Shown: piece after piece, positions 9,795-16,482 of the stretch
Layout: the number at the start of each line of letters is the position of its first letter
Position numbering within the stretch: the stretch's first letter is position 1
Assembly: GCF_016839145.1 (NCBI RefSeq)
Contig: NZ_CP069303.1
Span: 3,704,501 to 3,768,500 of the forward strand
Reading direction: 5' to 3'
Length of the DNA stretch: 64,000 nucleotides
Origin: Shinella sp. PSBB067
GTDB taxonomy: Bacteria; Pseudomonadota; Alphaproteobacteria; Rhizobiales; Rhizobiaceae
Notes under the pieces: generated by a model
What the model was told of the DNA's origin: nothing
Databases searched by the model: none
Seen by the model: the letters and a program-made list of their open reading frames with translations, nothing else
Translations under genes and position numbers: made by a program

Positions 9795-9890
9795 AACCCT
9801 CGATGGGTCATCCTTAGCCTTGAGCCGGGGATCCATGCGGCACCCGTGGCATGGATGGTCGGGGCGAGCCCGACCATGACGGAGGCGAGG
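9795..9890. repeat. Mosaic palindromic intergenic repeat (copy A)
   Basis: About 95 bases between rppH and bfr made of palindromic blocks. It opens with GTCATCCTTAGCCTTGAGCC, contains ATGCGGCACCCGTGGCAT, and closes with a hairpin around GGTCGGGGCGAGCCCGACC. The opening block resembles the one at 29176 and the closing block resembles those at 11575 and 29246, so this looks like a short rhizobial REP/RIME-type element. No ORF or promoter is evident in it. Confidence 0.6.
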
Positions 9891-9910
9891 CGACATGCCC
9901 CGACAAATAA

Positions 9911-9935
9911 AAAACCCCGGCAAAGCCGGGGTTTT
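9911..9935. terminator. Bidirectional terminator rppH / bfr
   Basis: Perfect 11-base stem AAAACCCCGGC / GCCGGGGTTTT with an AAA loop. It ends in T runs on both strands and so serves the convergent rppH (+) and bfr (-). Confidence 0.88.
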
Positions 9936-9958
9936 CCATATCTGCAGGCGCAGAAAGC

Positions 9959-10444
9959 TTATTCGGCTTCGTTCGCCGGCGCGGCGTTGAGCTGGCCATA
10001 CTTTTCCTCCCCGAGCTTGCCGAGCAGCTCGAGCTGCGTCTCGAGGAAGTCGATATGGCCTTCCTCGTCCTTCAGCAGTTCTTCGAACAGTTTCATGCTG
10101 ACATAGTCGCCGGCCGCGTGACAGATGTCGCGCGAATTCTTGTAAGCCGTGCGGGCGTCGTATTCGCCCGCAAGATCGGCTTCCAGCACTTCCTTGACGG
10201 TCTGGCCGATGCGCAGCGGTGCGACGGTCTGGAGGTTCGGGTGGCCTTCCAGGAAGATGATGCGGGCGACGAGCTTGTCGGCGTGCTGCATTTCCTCGAT
10301 GGATTCGGCCCGCTCCTTCTTGGCGAGAAGCGTGTAACCCCAGTCCTCCAGAAGGCGGTAGTGGAGCCAGTACTGGTTGACAGCACCCAGCTCGAGATAG
10401 AGCGCTTCGTTAAGCTGCTCGATGACTTTTTTGTCGCCTTTCAA
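9959..10444 (-). CDS. bfr: Bacterioferritin (TTG start)
   Basis: 24-subunit iron-storage cage with ferroxidase centres and haem between subunits. Read from a TTG at 10444 it is 161 residues ([20 protein letters not shown]), the classic Bfr length, and an AGGAGA site lies 7 bases upstream. An ATG at 10468 would add 8 residues but would bypass that site. Ferroxidase ligands are visible in [20 protein letters not shown] (Glu18), [12 protein letters not shown] (Glu51, His54), [10 protein letters not shown] (Glu94) and [13 protein letters not shown] (Glu127, His130). The gene overlaps the 3' end of bfd by 35 bases. Confidence 0.96.
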   Translation of the reverse strand: MKGDKKVIEQLNEALYLELGAVNQYWLHYRLLEDWGYTLLAKKERAESIEEMQHADKLVARIIFLEGHPNLQTVAPLRIGQTVKEVLEADLAGEYDARTAYKNSRDICHAAGDYVSMKLFEELLKDEEGHIDFLETQLELLGKLGEEKYGQLNAAPANEAE

Positions 10445-10721
10445 GGTCCGCTCTCCTGTTTTCTTCATGGAATTGTTTGAGGCGGATCATGAAATCAAAT
10501 ATCTCGGCGTCCGTCGAGTCGCGGCGGGCGTGATACTGCTCCGTGGTGCGGATGATGATGTCGGCGACATTCGGGAAACAGCCGCAGCAGCGGCCGCGCT
10601 TCTGCATCGCATGATAGACTTTTGCGGGCACGATGAGCTGCCAACAGTCCTCGTCGAGGAGGCCGTTGATCGTGTCGACGATTTCCTTTTCGGTGATGAA
10701 ATTGCAGCTGCAAACCAGCAT
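10410..10721 (-). CDS. bfd: Bacterioferritin-associated ferredoxin (2Fe-2S)
   Basis: Small electron donor that docks on bacterioferritin to reduce and release stored iron. 103 residues from the ATG at 10721 ([16 protein letters not shown]). The 2Fe-2S ligands are Cys4, Cys6, Cys45 and Cys48 (CSC then GRCCGCFP). The C-terminal tail is longer than in E. coli Bfd (64 residues) and reads across the bfr ribosome site, so bfr translation is probably coupled. An upstream -35-like TTGACA (10790-10785) and an Irr-box-like palindrome (10823-10839) suggest iron control of both genes. Confidence 0.92.
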   Translation of the reverse strand: MLVCSCNFITEKEIVDTINGLLDEDCWQLIVPAKVYHAMQKRGRCCGCFPNVADIIIRTTEQYHARRDSTDAEIFDFMIRLKQFHEENRRADLERRQKSHRAA

Positions 10722-10760
10722 TTCGTCTTGCCCATCATACGCAAAGCACTGAGTTTCCGG

Positions 10761-10790
10761 GATTAAGCAAAAGAGGACACCGGGTGTCAA
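10761..10790 (-). promoter_or_regulatory. Candidate promoter for bfd-bfr
   Basis: On the minus strand, TTGACA (10790-10785) is followed after 18 bases by TTAATC (10766-10761). The -35 is a perfect match and the -10 is weak. It lies 40 bases upstream of the bfd start. Confidence 0.45.
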
Positions 10791-10822
10791 GAATAAACAG
10801 GTCAGCCCTCCTGACTCATGAA

Positions 10823-10839
10823 TTTAGACTCGTTCTAAA
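10823..10839. promoter_or_regulatory. Irr-box (ICE)-like palindrome
   Basis: TTTAGAC-TCG-TTCTAAA matches the rhizobial Irr iron-control element, as I recall its consensus (TTTAGAA-N3-TTCTAAA), in 13 of 14 arm positions. It lies about 100 bases upstream of bfd. Irr normally represses iron-storage genes when iron and haem are scarce, which fits the neighbouring bfd-bfr pair. Confidence 0.65.
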
Positions 10840-10943
10840 CTTGAATAAAAATATCGTCTTTTCATGCAGTTATCGGTGACGCCATGGCCAAAACCGCGGC
10901 GCGGCCTGCGGCAAACTGACCGATCACATTTTGTTGCAAAACG

Positions 10944-10986
10944 CGCTCCCGGACGGCCCGTTGCCCATCCCGCCCGTCCGGGAGCG
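10944..10986. repeat. 13-base perfect inverted repeat in the bfd / zincin gap
   Basis: CGCTCCCGGACGG (10944-10956) and CCGTCCGGGAGCG (10974-10986) are perfect complements around a 17-base loop with no T run. The 388-base gap 10722-11109 otherwise holds the bfd promoter and Irr-like box at its left end. I see no convincing ORF in the rest. Confidence 0.55.
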
Positions 10987-11109
10987 GACAGGAAAAGATC
11001 GAATCGCCCCGGGCAGGTGCGCGCCTGCGCTTATCCCATGGTCCCGGCATGCAAATTCGACCCTCGAAAAACGCTGGAAATCGTCTATATGACGGGCAAA
11101 GGAGAGCCC

Positions 11110-11544
11110 ATGGCCCGCATTGACCAGACCGAGGATTGGCGCAACCGCCATGCCCCGACGATCAGCACGTTCGAATCCCTGGCGCTGGAGGCCTATGGCC
11201 ACCTGCCGGAGGAGTTCCGGGCGCTGACGGGCAACCTCATCATCGAGATCTCCGAATTCCCGAGCGACGACGTTTTCGAGGACATGGCGCTGGAAACGCC
11301 CTTCGACCTGCTCGGCCTGTTCGAGGGCCGCGGCATCAGCGAGCGCTTCACCGTCGAGACCGGCGAGATGCCCAACCGCATCACCCTCTACCGCCGCCCG
11401 ATCCTCGATTACTGGGCGGAGAACGAGGAAACCCTCGGCGACATCGTCACCCACGTCCTCATCCACGAGATCGGCCACCATTTCGGCCTGTCGGACGACG
11501 ACATGGAGCGGATTGAGGCCAGCACGGAAATTGCGGCGGGGTAA
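11110..11544 (+). CDS. Small zincin-like metallopeptidase family protein
   Basis: 144 residues from the ATG at 11110, with AAAGGAGA just upstream; an ATG at 11089 would add 7 residues. The zinc-binding helix HEIGHH (His119-Glu120-His123) is followed by FGLSDDDM, the signature of the alpha/actinobacterial zincin_1 group. No signal peptide, so it is probably cytoplasmic. The substrate is unknown. A perfect 25-base inverted repeat follows at 11562-11618. Confidence 0.85.
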   Translation: MARIDQTEDWRNRHAPTISTFESLALEAYGHLPEEFRALTGNLIIEISEFPSDDVFEDMALETPFDLLGLFEGRGISERFTVETGEMPNRITLYRRPILDYWAENEETLGDIVTHVLIHEIGHHFGLSDDDMERIEASTEIAAG

Positions 11545-11561
11545 GGGCCGAATTCATCGAG

Positions 11562-11618
11562 CCGCTCACCTCTTCGTCATGGTCGGGTTAGGTCCGACCA
11601 TGACGAAGAGGTGAGCGG
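11562..11618. repeat. Perfect 25-base inverted repeat (palindromic repeat copy B)
   Basis: Positions 11562-11586 and 11594-11618 are exact reverse complements with a 7-base loop (GTTAGGT). The inner part, CGTCATGGTCGG and its complement, matches the closing hairpins of the repeats at 9795 and 29176, so this is probably a half-element of the same family. It may also terminate transcription of the zincin gene and of the convergent DUF1737 gene. Confidence 0.7.
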
Positions 11619-11667
11619 GCTTAAAACGCCGCCAGCCGATACCGGCCGCTGCCGCGGCAGCGTTGCC

Positions 11668-11874
11668 TTACTGCTCCGAAAGCTTGATATCGGGCGCATA
11701 TTCCTTGCCCGGAACGTCCTTCACGACGGCCTGGCCGCATTGCATGAGCTTCGCCTCGGCATTGTAGGCATAGCTCGGCGAGCCATGCAGCTCCCAGCCC
11801 CTGTTCAGCGCCAGCGTCACCTTGTGGCAGAACGAGGCATCGTCCGGGCCGGTCAGGAAGCGATAGACTTTCAT
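11668..11874 (-). CDS. DUF1737 domain-containing small protein
   Basis: 68 residues (MKVYRFLTGPDDASFCHKVT at the N-terminus). The central motif LALNRGWELHGSPSYAY is the hallmark of the DUF1737 family, whose function is not known. No signal or membrane segment. Its ATG overlaps the stop of the upstream CoA-ester-lyase gene by four bases (ATGA), so the two are almost certainly translated together; a link to that enzyme is inference only. Confidence 0.88.
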   Translation of the reverse strand: MKVYRFLTGPDDASFCHKVTLALNRGWELHGSPSYAYNAEAKLMQCGQAVVKDVPGKEYAPDIKLSEQ

Positions 11875-12782
11875 GCGTTTTTCTTTCTCTCGTTGATGAG
11901 GTCCGCCTTGGCGAGGAGGCGCTCCGCCTGCTCGGCATGGAGCTTCTCGACCATGCGGCCGGCGATGTTGACGACGGCCTTGCCGGCATTGTCGGGCGCG
12001 GCGAAGGCCGCGACGATGGCGAGCGCCTCCGCGGCCTCGGCTTCCGTCACGCCGTAGGCATCGTTGGCGATGGCGATCTGCGTCGGATGGATCAGCATCT
12101 TGCCGTCGAAGCCCATCTGGCGGCCCTGCCGGCATTCCGCCCGCAGCCCCTCCTCGTCGGCAAAGTCGTTGAAGACGCTGTCGACGACGTCGAGCCCCGA
12201 CGCGCGGGCGGCCACCACCGCCTGAAGCAGCAGCGGCACGAGGAACGGACGGCCCGGAATGTCGGCGATGCCGGTTTCCTTGCGCAGGTCGTTGAGCCCG
12301 ACGACGAAGCAGTCGAGCCGTCCGCCATGGGTGCGCCCCGTCTCGGCGATGGCGGCAAGGTTGAGGATGCAGGCGGCCGTCTCGACCATCGCCCACAGGC
12401 GCGGCCCGTCGTCGGCGCCCGCCTCCGAGAGCCAGTCGGCGACGGTGAGCACGTCCTGCGGCTCGGACACCTTCGGCAGCAGAACCGCGTCCGGCATGCA
12501 GTCGAGCACGGTTGCAAGGTCGAGCGCCCCGTCGGGACCATCGAGCGGATTGATCCGGATGACGTGCTCGCAGCCGGACGACCGGTCCAGCGCCGAGAAA
12601 TGCGCGGCGAGCGCGGCTCGCGCCTCCGCCTTCTTTTCCGGCAGCACCGAATCCTCCAGGTCGAAGATGATCGCGTCGCAATCGAGCGCGGCGGACTTGG
12701 CGAGCGCCCGCGGATTGACGGCGGGAACGCTCAGCACCGAGCGGCGCAGGCGAAGCGGATGGTGGTGCGGTGTCCTGTTCAT
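11871..12782 (-). CDS. CoA ester lyase of the CitE / HpcH family
   Basis: 303 residues from the ATG at 12782; an upstream extension to 12863 is open but unlikely. TIM-barrel CitE-like lyase: RRSVLSVPAVNPRALAKS, AIIFDLEDSVLPEKKAEAR, VIRINPLDG, AVLLPKVSEPQDV, WAMVETAACILNL, VGLNDLRKETG, FDGKMLIHPTQI. Relatives cleave malyl-CoA, beta-methylmalyl-CoA or citramalyl-CoA, or are citrate lyase beta subunits. No citD or citF lies nearby, so a malyl/citramalyl-CoA lyase-type role is more likely, but the substrate cannot be fixed. Confidence 0.87.
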   Translation of the reverse strand: MNRTPHHHPLRLRRSVLSVPAVNPRALAKSAALDCDAIIFDLEDSVLPEKKAEARAALAAHFSALDRSSGCEHVIRINPLDGPDGALDLATVLDCMPDAVLLPKVSEPQDVLTVADWLSEAGADDGPRLWAMVETAACILNLAAIAETGRTHGGRLDCFVVGLNDLRKETGIADIPGRPFLVPLLLQAVVAARASGLDVVDSVFNDFADEEGLRAECRQGRQMGFDGKMLIHPTQIAIANDAYGVTEAEAAEALAIVAAFAAPDNAGKAVVNIAGRMVEKLHAEQAERLLAKADLINERKKNA

Positions 12783-12890
12783 CCGTTCTTTGTGACGCGC
12801 TTTGCCGCAGGTCGCAAGCGCTACGAAATTCGGCCTTGCAATGGACAAAATCGCCCCCCACATTGCTTGACAGAGAAAGGGCCAATCAAA

Positions 12891-13139
12891 ATGCAGCGCA
12901 TCCGCTCCATCGTCTTCACCGTCTTCGCCATGCTGGTCGCCGGCGCGACGTTCCTGTTCGCCGCCTCCGTCGGCCTTGCCATCGCCGGCATCGTCGCCGT
13001 GCTGATGCTCGGCTCCATGCTTGCGAACAAGCTCCAGCCGGCCCCCGTGCGCGCCGCCGCCCGCAACGACCGCAGGGCGCCCGGACAGCGCGAGCCGCGC
13101 ATCTGGAACGACGGCCGCGGCACGATCATCGACCTCTGA
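12891..13139 (+). CDS. Small membrane protein, unknown function
   Basis: 82 residues (MQRIRSIVFTVFAMLVAG at the start) with ribosome site GAGAAAGGG upstream. Residues 7-45 form one or two hydrophobic helices rich in Ala, Val and Leu. The C-terminal 35 residues are basic and end in RIWNDGRGTIIDL, which resembles tails of small rhizobial membrane proteins. It is divergent from the CoA lyase gene and ends in a clear terminator at 13163. Function unknown. Confidence 0.7.
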   Translation: MQRIRSIVFTVFAMLVAGATFLFAASVGLAIAGIVAVLMLGSMLANKLQPAPVRAAARNDRRAPGQREPRIWNDGRGTIIDL

Positions 13140-13162
13140 CGAGGCTTTCCCCTGAAGGGATA

Positions 13163-13187
13163 CCGGGCGTCTAGCACGCCCGGCTTT
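13163..13187 (+). terminator. Terminator of the small membrane protein gene
   Basis: CCGGGCGT (13163-13170) pairs with ACGCCCGG (13176-13183) around CTAGC, then CTTTT. Confidence 0.75.
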
Positions 13188-13285
13188 TGCGTTTGCGGCC
13201 GGCGATCAAGATTCTCCTTCAAATTCCGGGGAAACTGATCTAAACGCTTGGCCAACCGACATCACCGCATTTCGAGGGTTTTCGC

Positions 13286-13891
13286 ATGGACAAGTTCGTC
13301 AAGCTGACCGGCGTCGCCGCGCCGCTTCCCGTCGTCAATATCGACACGGACATGATCATTCCGAAGGATTACCTGAAGACGATCAAGCGCACCGGCCTCG
13401 GCAAGGGCCTCTTCGCCGAAGCGCGCTACAACGAGGACGGCAGCGTCAACGAAAGCTTCGTGCTGAACAAGCCTGCCTACCAGAACGCGACGATCCTGGT
13501 CGCCGGCGACAATTTCGGCTGCGGCTCCTCGCGCGAGCACGCCCCCTGGGCGCTGCTCGACTTCGGCATCCGCTGCGTGATCTCCACGAGCTTCGCCGAC
13601 ATCTTCTACAACAACTGTTTCAAGAACGGCATCCTGCCGATCGTCGTCAGCCAGGAAGACCTGGACAAGCTGATGGACGACGCCAGCCGCGGCTCCAACG
13701 CCATCCTGACGGTCGACCTCGAAGCCCAGGAGATCACCGGTCCCGACGGCGGCCGCATCGGCTTCGAGATCGACGCCTTCCGCCGCCATTGCCTGCTGAA
13801 CGGCCTCGACGACATCGGCCTGACGCTGGAGAAGGCGCCCGCCATCGACAGCTTCGAGAAGCAGAACGCGTCCGCGCGCCCCTGGGCCTGA
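13286..13891 (+). CDS. leuD: 3-isopropylmalate dehydratase small subunit
   Basis: Swivel-domain subunit of the aconitase-like enzyme that isomerises 2- to 3-isopropylmalate in leucine synthesis; the large subunit LeuC is not in this window. 201 residues, standard length. Motifs: [67 protein letters not shown]. It is followed after 4 bases by a RidA-family gene and then leuB. Confidence 0.97.
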   Translation: MDKFVKLTGVAAPLPVVNIDTDMIIPKDYLKTIKRTGLGKGLFAEARYNEDGSVNESFVLNKPAYQNATILVAGDNFGCGSSREHAPWALLDFGIRCVISTSFADIFYNNCFKNGILPIVVSQEDLDKLMDDASRGSNAILTVDLEAQEITGPDGGRIGFEIDAFRRHCLLNGLDDIGLTLEKAPAIDSFEKQNASARPWA

Positions 13892-13895
13892 TCCG

Positions 13896-14276
13896 GTGCG
13901 CCGGCTGATCTCGTCCGGCTCCCCCTTCGAAACGACGGCGGGCTATTCGCGCGCCGTTGTTCAGGGCGACTGGTGCTTCGTTTCCGGCACGACCGGCTAC
14001 GACTATGCCACCATGACCATGCCCGAAAGCGTCGAGGACCAGACGCGCAACTGCCTTTCCACCATCGGCAGGGTTCTCGAAGACGCCGGCTTCTCCTTCG
14101 CCGATGTGGTGCGCTGCCATTACTACGTGACCGAGGCGGCCTTCGCCGACCGCGTCTTCCCGATCCTCGGCGAGACGTTCGGCGCCATCCGCCCTGCCGC
14201 CACCATGATCGTCTGCGATCTGATCCGCCCGGAAATGCGGATCGAGATCGAGGTCACGGCGCTGCGCCGAGGCTGA
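13896..14276 (+). CDS. RidA/YjgF family protein (GTG start)
   Basis: 126 residues from a GTG at 13896, four bases after the leuD stop. RidA-type enamine/imine deaminases clear reactive 2-aminoacrylate made by PLP enzymes. Motifs: FETTAGYSRAVVQGDW, FVSGTTGYD, LEDAGFSFADVVRCHYYVTE, RPAATMIVCDLIRPEMRIEI, the last containing the conserved substrate-binding Arg. The position between leuD and leuB fits the known link between RidA and branched-chain amino-acid metabolism. The exact substrate is unknown. Confidence 0.88.
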   Translation: MRRLISSGSPFETTAGYSRAVVQGDWCFVSGTTGYDYATMTMPESVEDQTRNCLSTIGRVLEDAGFSFADVVRCHYYVTEAAFADRVFPILGETFGAIRPAATMIVCDLIRPEMRIEIEVTALRRG

Positions 14277-14373
14277 ACATCCCGCGCAAAAATCTTTCCT
14301 TTCGGCGATTTTCCTTGAACGGAAGTTGCGCTAAGAAGCGCGCGACCCTTTCCGTGACATCAAGGAAAATCCC

Positions 14374-15486
14374 ATGACAGCGCGTACCCTCCTCCTTCTG
14401 CCAGGCGACGGCATCGGCCCGGAAGCCATGGCGGAAGTCCGCAAGATCATCGCCTACATGAACGCCGAGCGCGGCGCGGGTTTTACGACCGACGAAGGCC
14501 TCGTCGGCGGCTCGGCCTATGACGCCCATGGCGCGGCGATCTCGGAAGGCGACATGGAGAAGGCGCTTGCAGCCGACGCCGTGCTGTTCGGTGCCGTCGG
14601 CGGCCCGAAGTGGGATGCCGTTCCTTACGAGGTGCGCCCGGAAGCCGGCCTCCTGCGCCTGCGCAAGGACCTGAAGCTCTTCGCCAACCTGCGCCCGGCC
14701 ATCTGCTACCCGGCGCTTGCCAACGCGTCCTCGCTGAAGCCGGAACTCGTCGAGGGCCTCGACATCCTCATCGTGCGCGAACTGACCGGCGGCGTCTATT
14801 TCGGCGAGCCGAAGGAGATCATCGACCTCGGCAACGGCCAGAAGCGCGGCATCGACACGCAGGTCTACGACACCTACGAGATCGAGCGCATCGCAGGCGT
14901 CGCCTTCGAGCTGGCCCGCACGCGCAATAACCGCGTCTGCTCGATGGAAAAGCGCAACGTCATGAAGTCCGGCGTGCTCTGGAACCAGGTCGTGACGGAA
15001 ACGCACAAGCGCAGCTATTCCGACGTGCAACTCGAGCACATGCTCGCCGATGCCGGCGGCATGCAGCTCGTGCGTGCCCCCAAGCAGTTCGACGTCATCG
15101 TCACGGACAACCTCTTCGGCGACATGCTCTCCGACGTCGCGGCCATGCTGACCGGCTCGCTCGGCATGCTGCCGTCGGCCTCGCTCGGCGCGCCGGACAC
15201 CAAGACCGGCAAGCGCAAGGCCCTCTACGAGCCCGTGCACGGCTCGGCGCCCGATATCGCCGGCAAGGGCATCGCCAACCCGATCGCCATGATCGCCTCC
15301 TTCGCCATGTGCCTGCGCTACTCGTTCAACATGGTCGAGGACGCCGACAACCTGGAAAAGGCCATCGCCGAAGTCCTCGACAGCGGCACCCGCACCGGCG
15401 ACATCATGGCCGAAGGCTGCCGCAAGGTCGGCACCGGCGAAATGGGCGACGCCATCCTCGCCGCCTTCAGGAAGCTCTCGGCCTGA
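14374..15486 (+). CDS. leuB: 3-isopropylmalate dehydrogenase
   Basis: NAD-dependent oxidative decarboxylation of 3-isopropylmalate, third step of leucine synthesis. 370 residues, normal length. Motifs: [90 protein letters not shown]. The ribosome site AAGGAAAA lies just upstream of the ATG. The 97-base gap from the ridA-like gene holds a possible promoter but no clear leader. Confidence 0.97.
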   Translation: MTARTLLLLPGDGIGPEAMAEVRKIIAYMNAERGAGFTTDEGLVGGSAYDAHGAAISEGDMEKALAADAVLFGAVGGPKWDAVPYEVRPEAGLLRLRKDLKLFANLRPAICYPALANASSLKPELVEGLDILIVRELTGGVYFGEPKEIIDLGNGQKRGIDTQVYDTYEIERIAGVAFELARTRNNRVCSMEKRNVMKSGVLWNQVVTETHKRSYSDVQLEHMLADAGGMQLVRAPKQFDVIVTDNLFGDMLSDVAAMLTGSLGMLPSASLGAPDTKTGKRKALYEPVHGSAPDIAGKGIANPIAMIASFAMCLRYSFNMVEDADNLEKAIAEVLDSGTRTGDIMAEGCRKVGTGEMGDAILAAFRKLSA

Positions 15487-15492
15487 GAAAAT

Positions 15493-15609
15493 CCCCCTCA
15501 TCCGACCCTTCGGGCCACCTTCTCCCCAATGGGGAGAAGGAGAAATGCAGCCCCGGCCGTGTTCCCCTTCTCCCCTCGGGGAGGAGGTGCCGGCAGGCGG
15601 ATGAGGGGG
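15493..15609. repeat. RIME-like rhizobial intergenic repeat
   Basis: A 117-base element bounded by perfect 12-base inverted ends, CCCCCTCATCCG (15493) and CGGATGAGGGGG (15598). It contains two internal hairpins built from CCTTCTCCCC/GGGGAGAAGG and CCCCTTCTCCCC/GGGGAGGAGG blocks. This matches the layout of known Rhizobium-specific intergenic mosaic elements. It sits between leuB and its terminator. Confidence 0.75.
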
Positions 15610-15626
15610 CCGATATCCGCTTGAAA

Positions 15627-15659
15627 GGTTCCCGGCGCAGGTGCTCCGGGAGCCTTTTT
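15627..15659 (+). terminator. Terminator downstream of leuB
   Basis: GGTTCCCGG (15627-15635) pairs with CCGGGAGCC (15646-15654) with one G-U pair, followed by TTTTT. Confidence 0.75.
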
Positions 15660-15720
15660 CGTTTGCGTCCCTTGAATTGCCGGCAGCGGCCAGCACATGG
15701 AAGCAACGCCGTATCAAGGG

Positions 15721-16425
15721 ATGACCATGAACCGATCGCTCGCGACCTCCTCGCTCTGGATCCTCGCCGCCACCGCCGTTCTGGTCGTGGCCCTCGTCCC
15801 CTTCGATCCGCTGCTGTCGGAGCGTGCCCGGGGGCTGCCGGGCGCCGTGGTCGCCTTCAACGTGCGCATCACCGATTTCGGCACCTTCCGCTGGATGATC
15901 TACGGCTCCGGTTTCCTCGTCATCCTCGCCTATGTCGTCGGCCGGGCAAGCGCCGACGAGAGCACGGCGGGACGGGCGAGGACCGGCGGGCGGCTGTCGC
16001 TCTACTTCTTCCTGACGATCGGCGCGACGAGCGCGCTCGTCCATCTCGTCAAGCTGATCGTGGGGCGGGCGCGGCCGGAGCTTTTCGGCGAATACGGCGC
16101 CTACAGCCTCACGCCCTTTGCCTATGACGATCTCTATTCCAGCTTTCCCTCCGGCCACTCGGCGGCCGTCGGCGCCTTCTTCGGCGCCTTCTCCATGCTG
16201 GTGCCGCGGCTGCGCCCGCTCTTCCTCCTCGGCGCGCTGGCGATCGGCGTCTCGCGCGTCATCGTCGGCGCGCATTATCCAAGCGACGTGGCTGCCGGCC
16301 TGTTGCTCGGGCTGTGGACCGCGATTGCCACCGCCTATGTCTTCGCGCGCAAGGCGTGGCTCTTCCGCCTGGATGCGCGCGGCTGGCCCCTGCCGAAATC
16401 CCTGCTGCCACCGCCCGCCGAATGA
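15721..16425 (+). CDS. PAP2 superfamily phosphatase, membrane
   Basis: 234 residues from the ATG at 15721; ATGs at 15697 and 15727 are alternatives. Integral membrane phosphatase with the three PAP2 motifs: KLIVGRARPE, SFPSGHSA, and SRVIVGAHYPSDV containing the catalytic His. About six membrane segments. Relatives dephosphorylate undecaprenyl pyrophosphate, phosphatidic acid or lipid A; the substrate cannot be told from sequence. The gene stands alone between the leuB terminator and a bidirectional hairpin. Confidence 0.88.
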   Translation: MTMNRSLATSSLWILAATAVLVVALVPFDPLLSERARGLPGAVVAFNVRITDFGTFRWMIYGSGFLVILAYVVGRASADESTAGRARTGGRLSLYFFLTIGATSALVHLVKLIVGRARPELFGEYGAYSLTPFAYDDLYSSFPSGHSAAVGAFFGAFSMLVPRLRPLFLLGALAIGVSRVIVGAHYPSDVAAGLLLGLWTAIATAYVFARKAWLFRLDARGWPLPKSLLPPPAE

Positions 16426-16428
16426 AAA

Positions 16429-16454
16429 GCCGGCCCGTGTCGCCACGGGCCGGC
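16429..16454. terminator. Hairpin between PAP2 gene and MHS transporter gene
   Basis: Perfect 11-base stem GCCGGCCCGTG / CACGGGCCGGC with a TCGC loop between two convergent genes. It is preceded by AAAA, so it ends in T on the minus strand. Confidence 0.7.
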
Positions 16455-16482
16455 TCGCCATGAATTCATCGGAAGGGGGTGA

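Noticed and set aside
6848..9877. 1009-codon antisense frame over ctpA, the deacetylase-like gene and rppH
   Set aside because: Crosses three well-supported sense genes, has no recognisable motif, and is explained by high third-position GC.
12783..12863. Upstream extension of the CoA ester lyase
   Set aside because: Residues before MNRTPHHHPL do not match the family, and it would overlap the region upstream of the divergent small gene.
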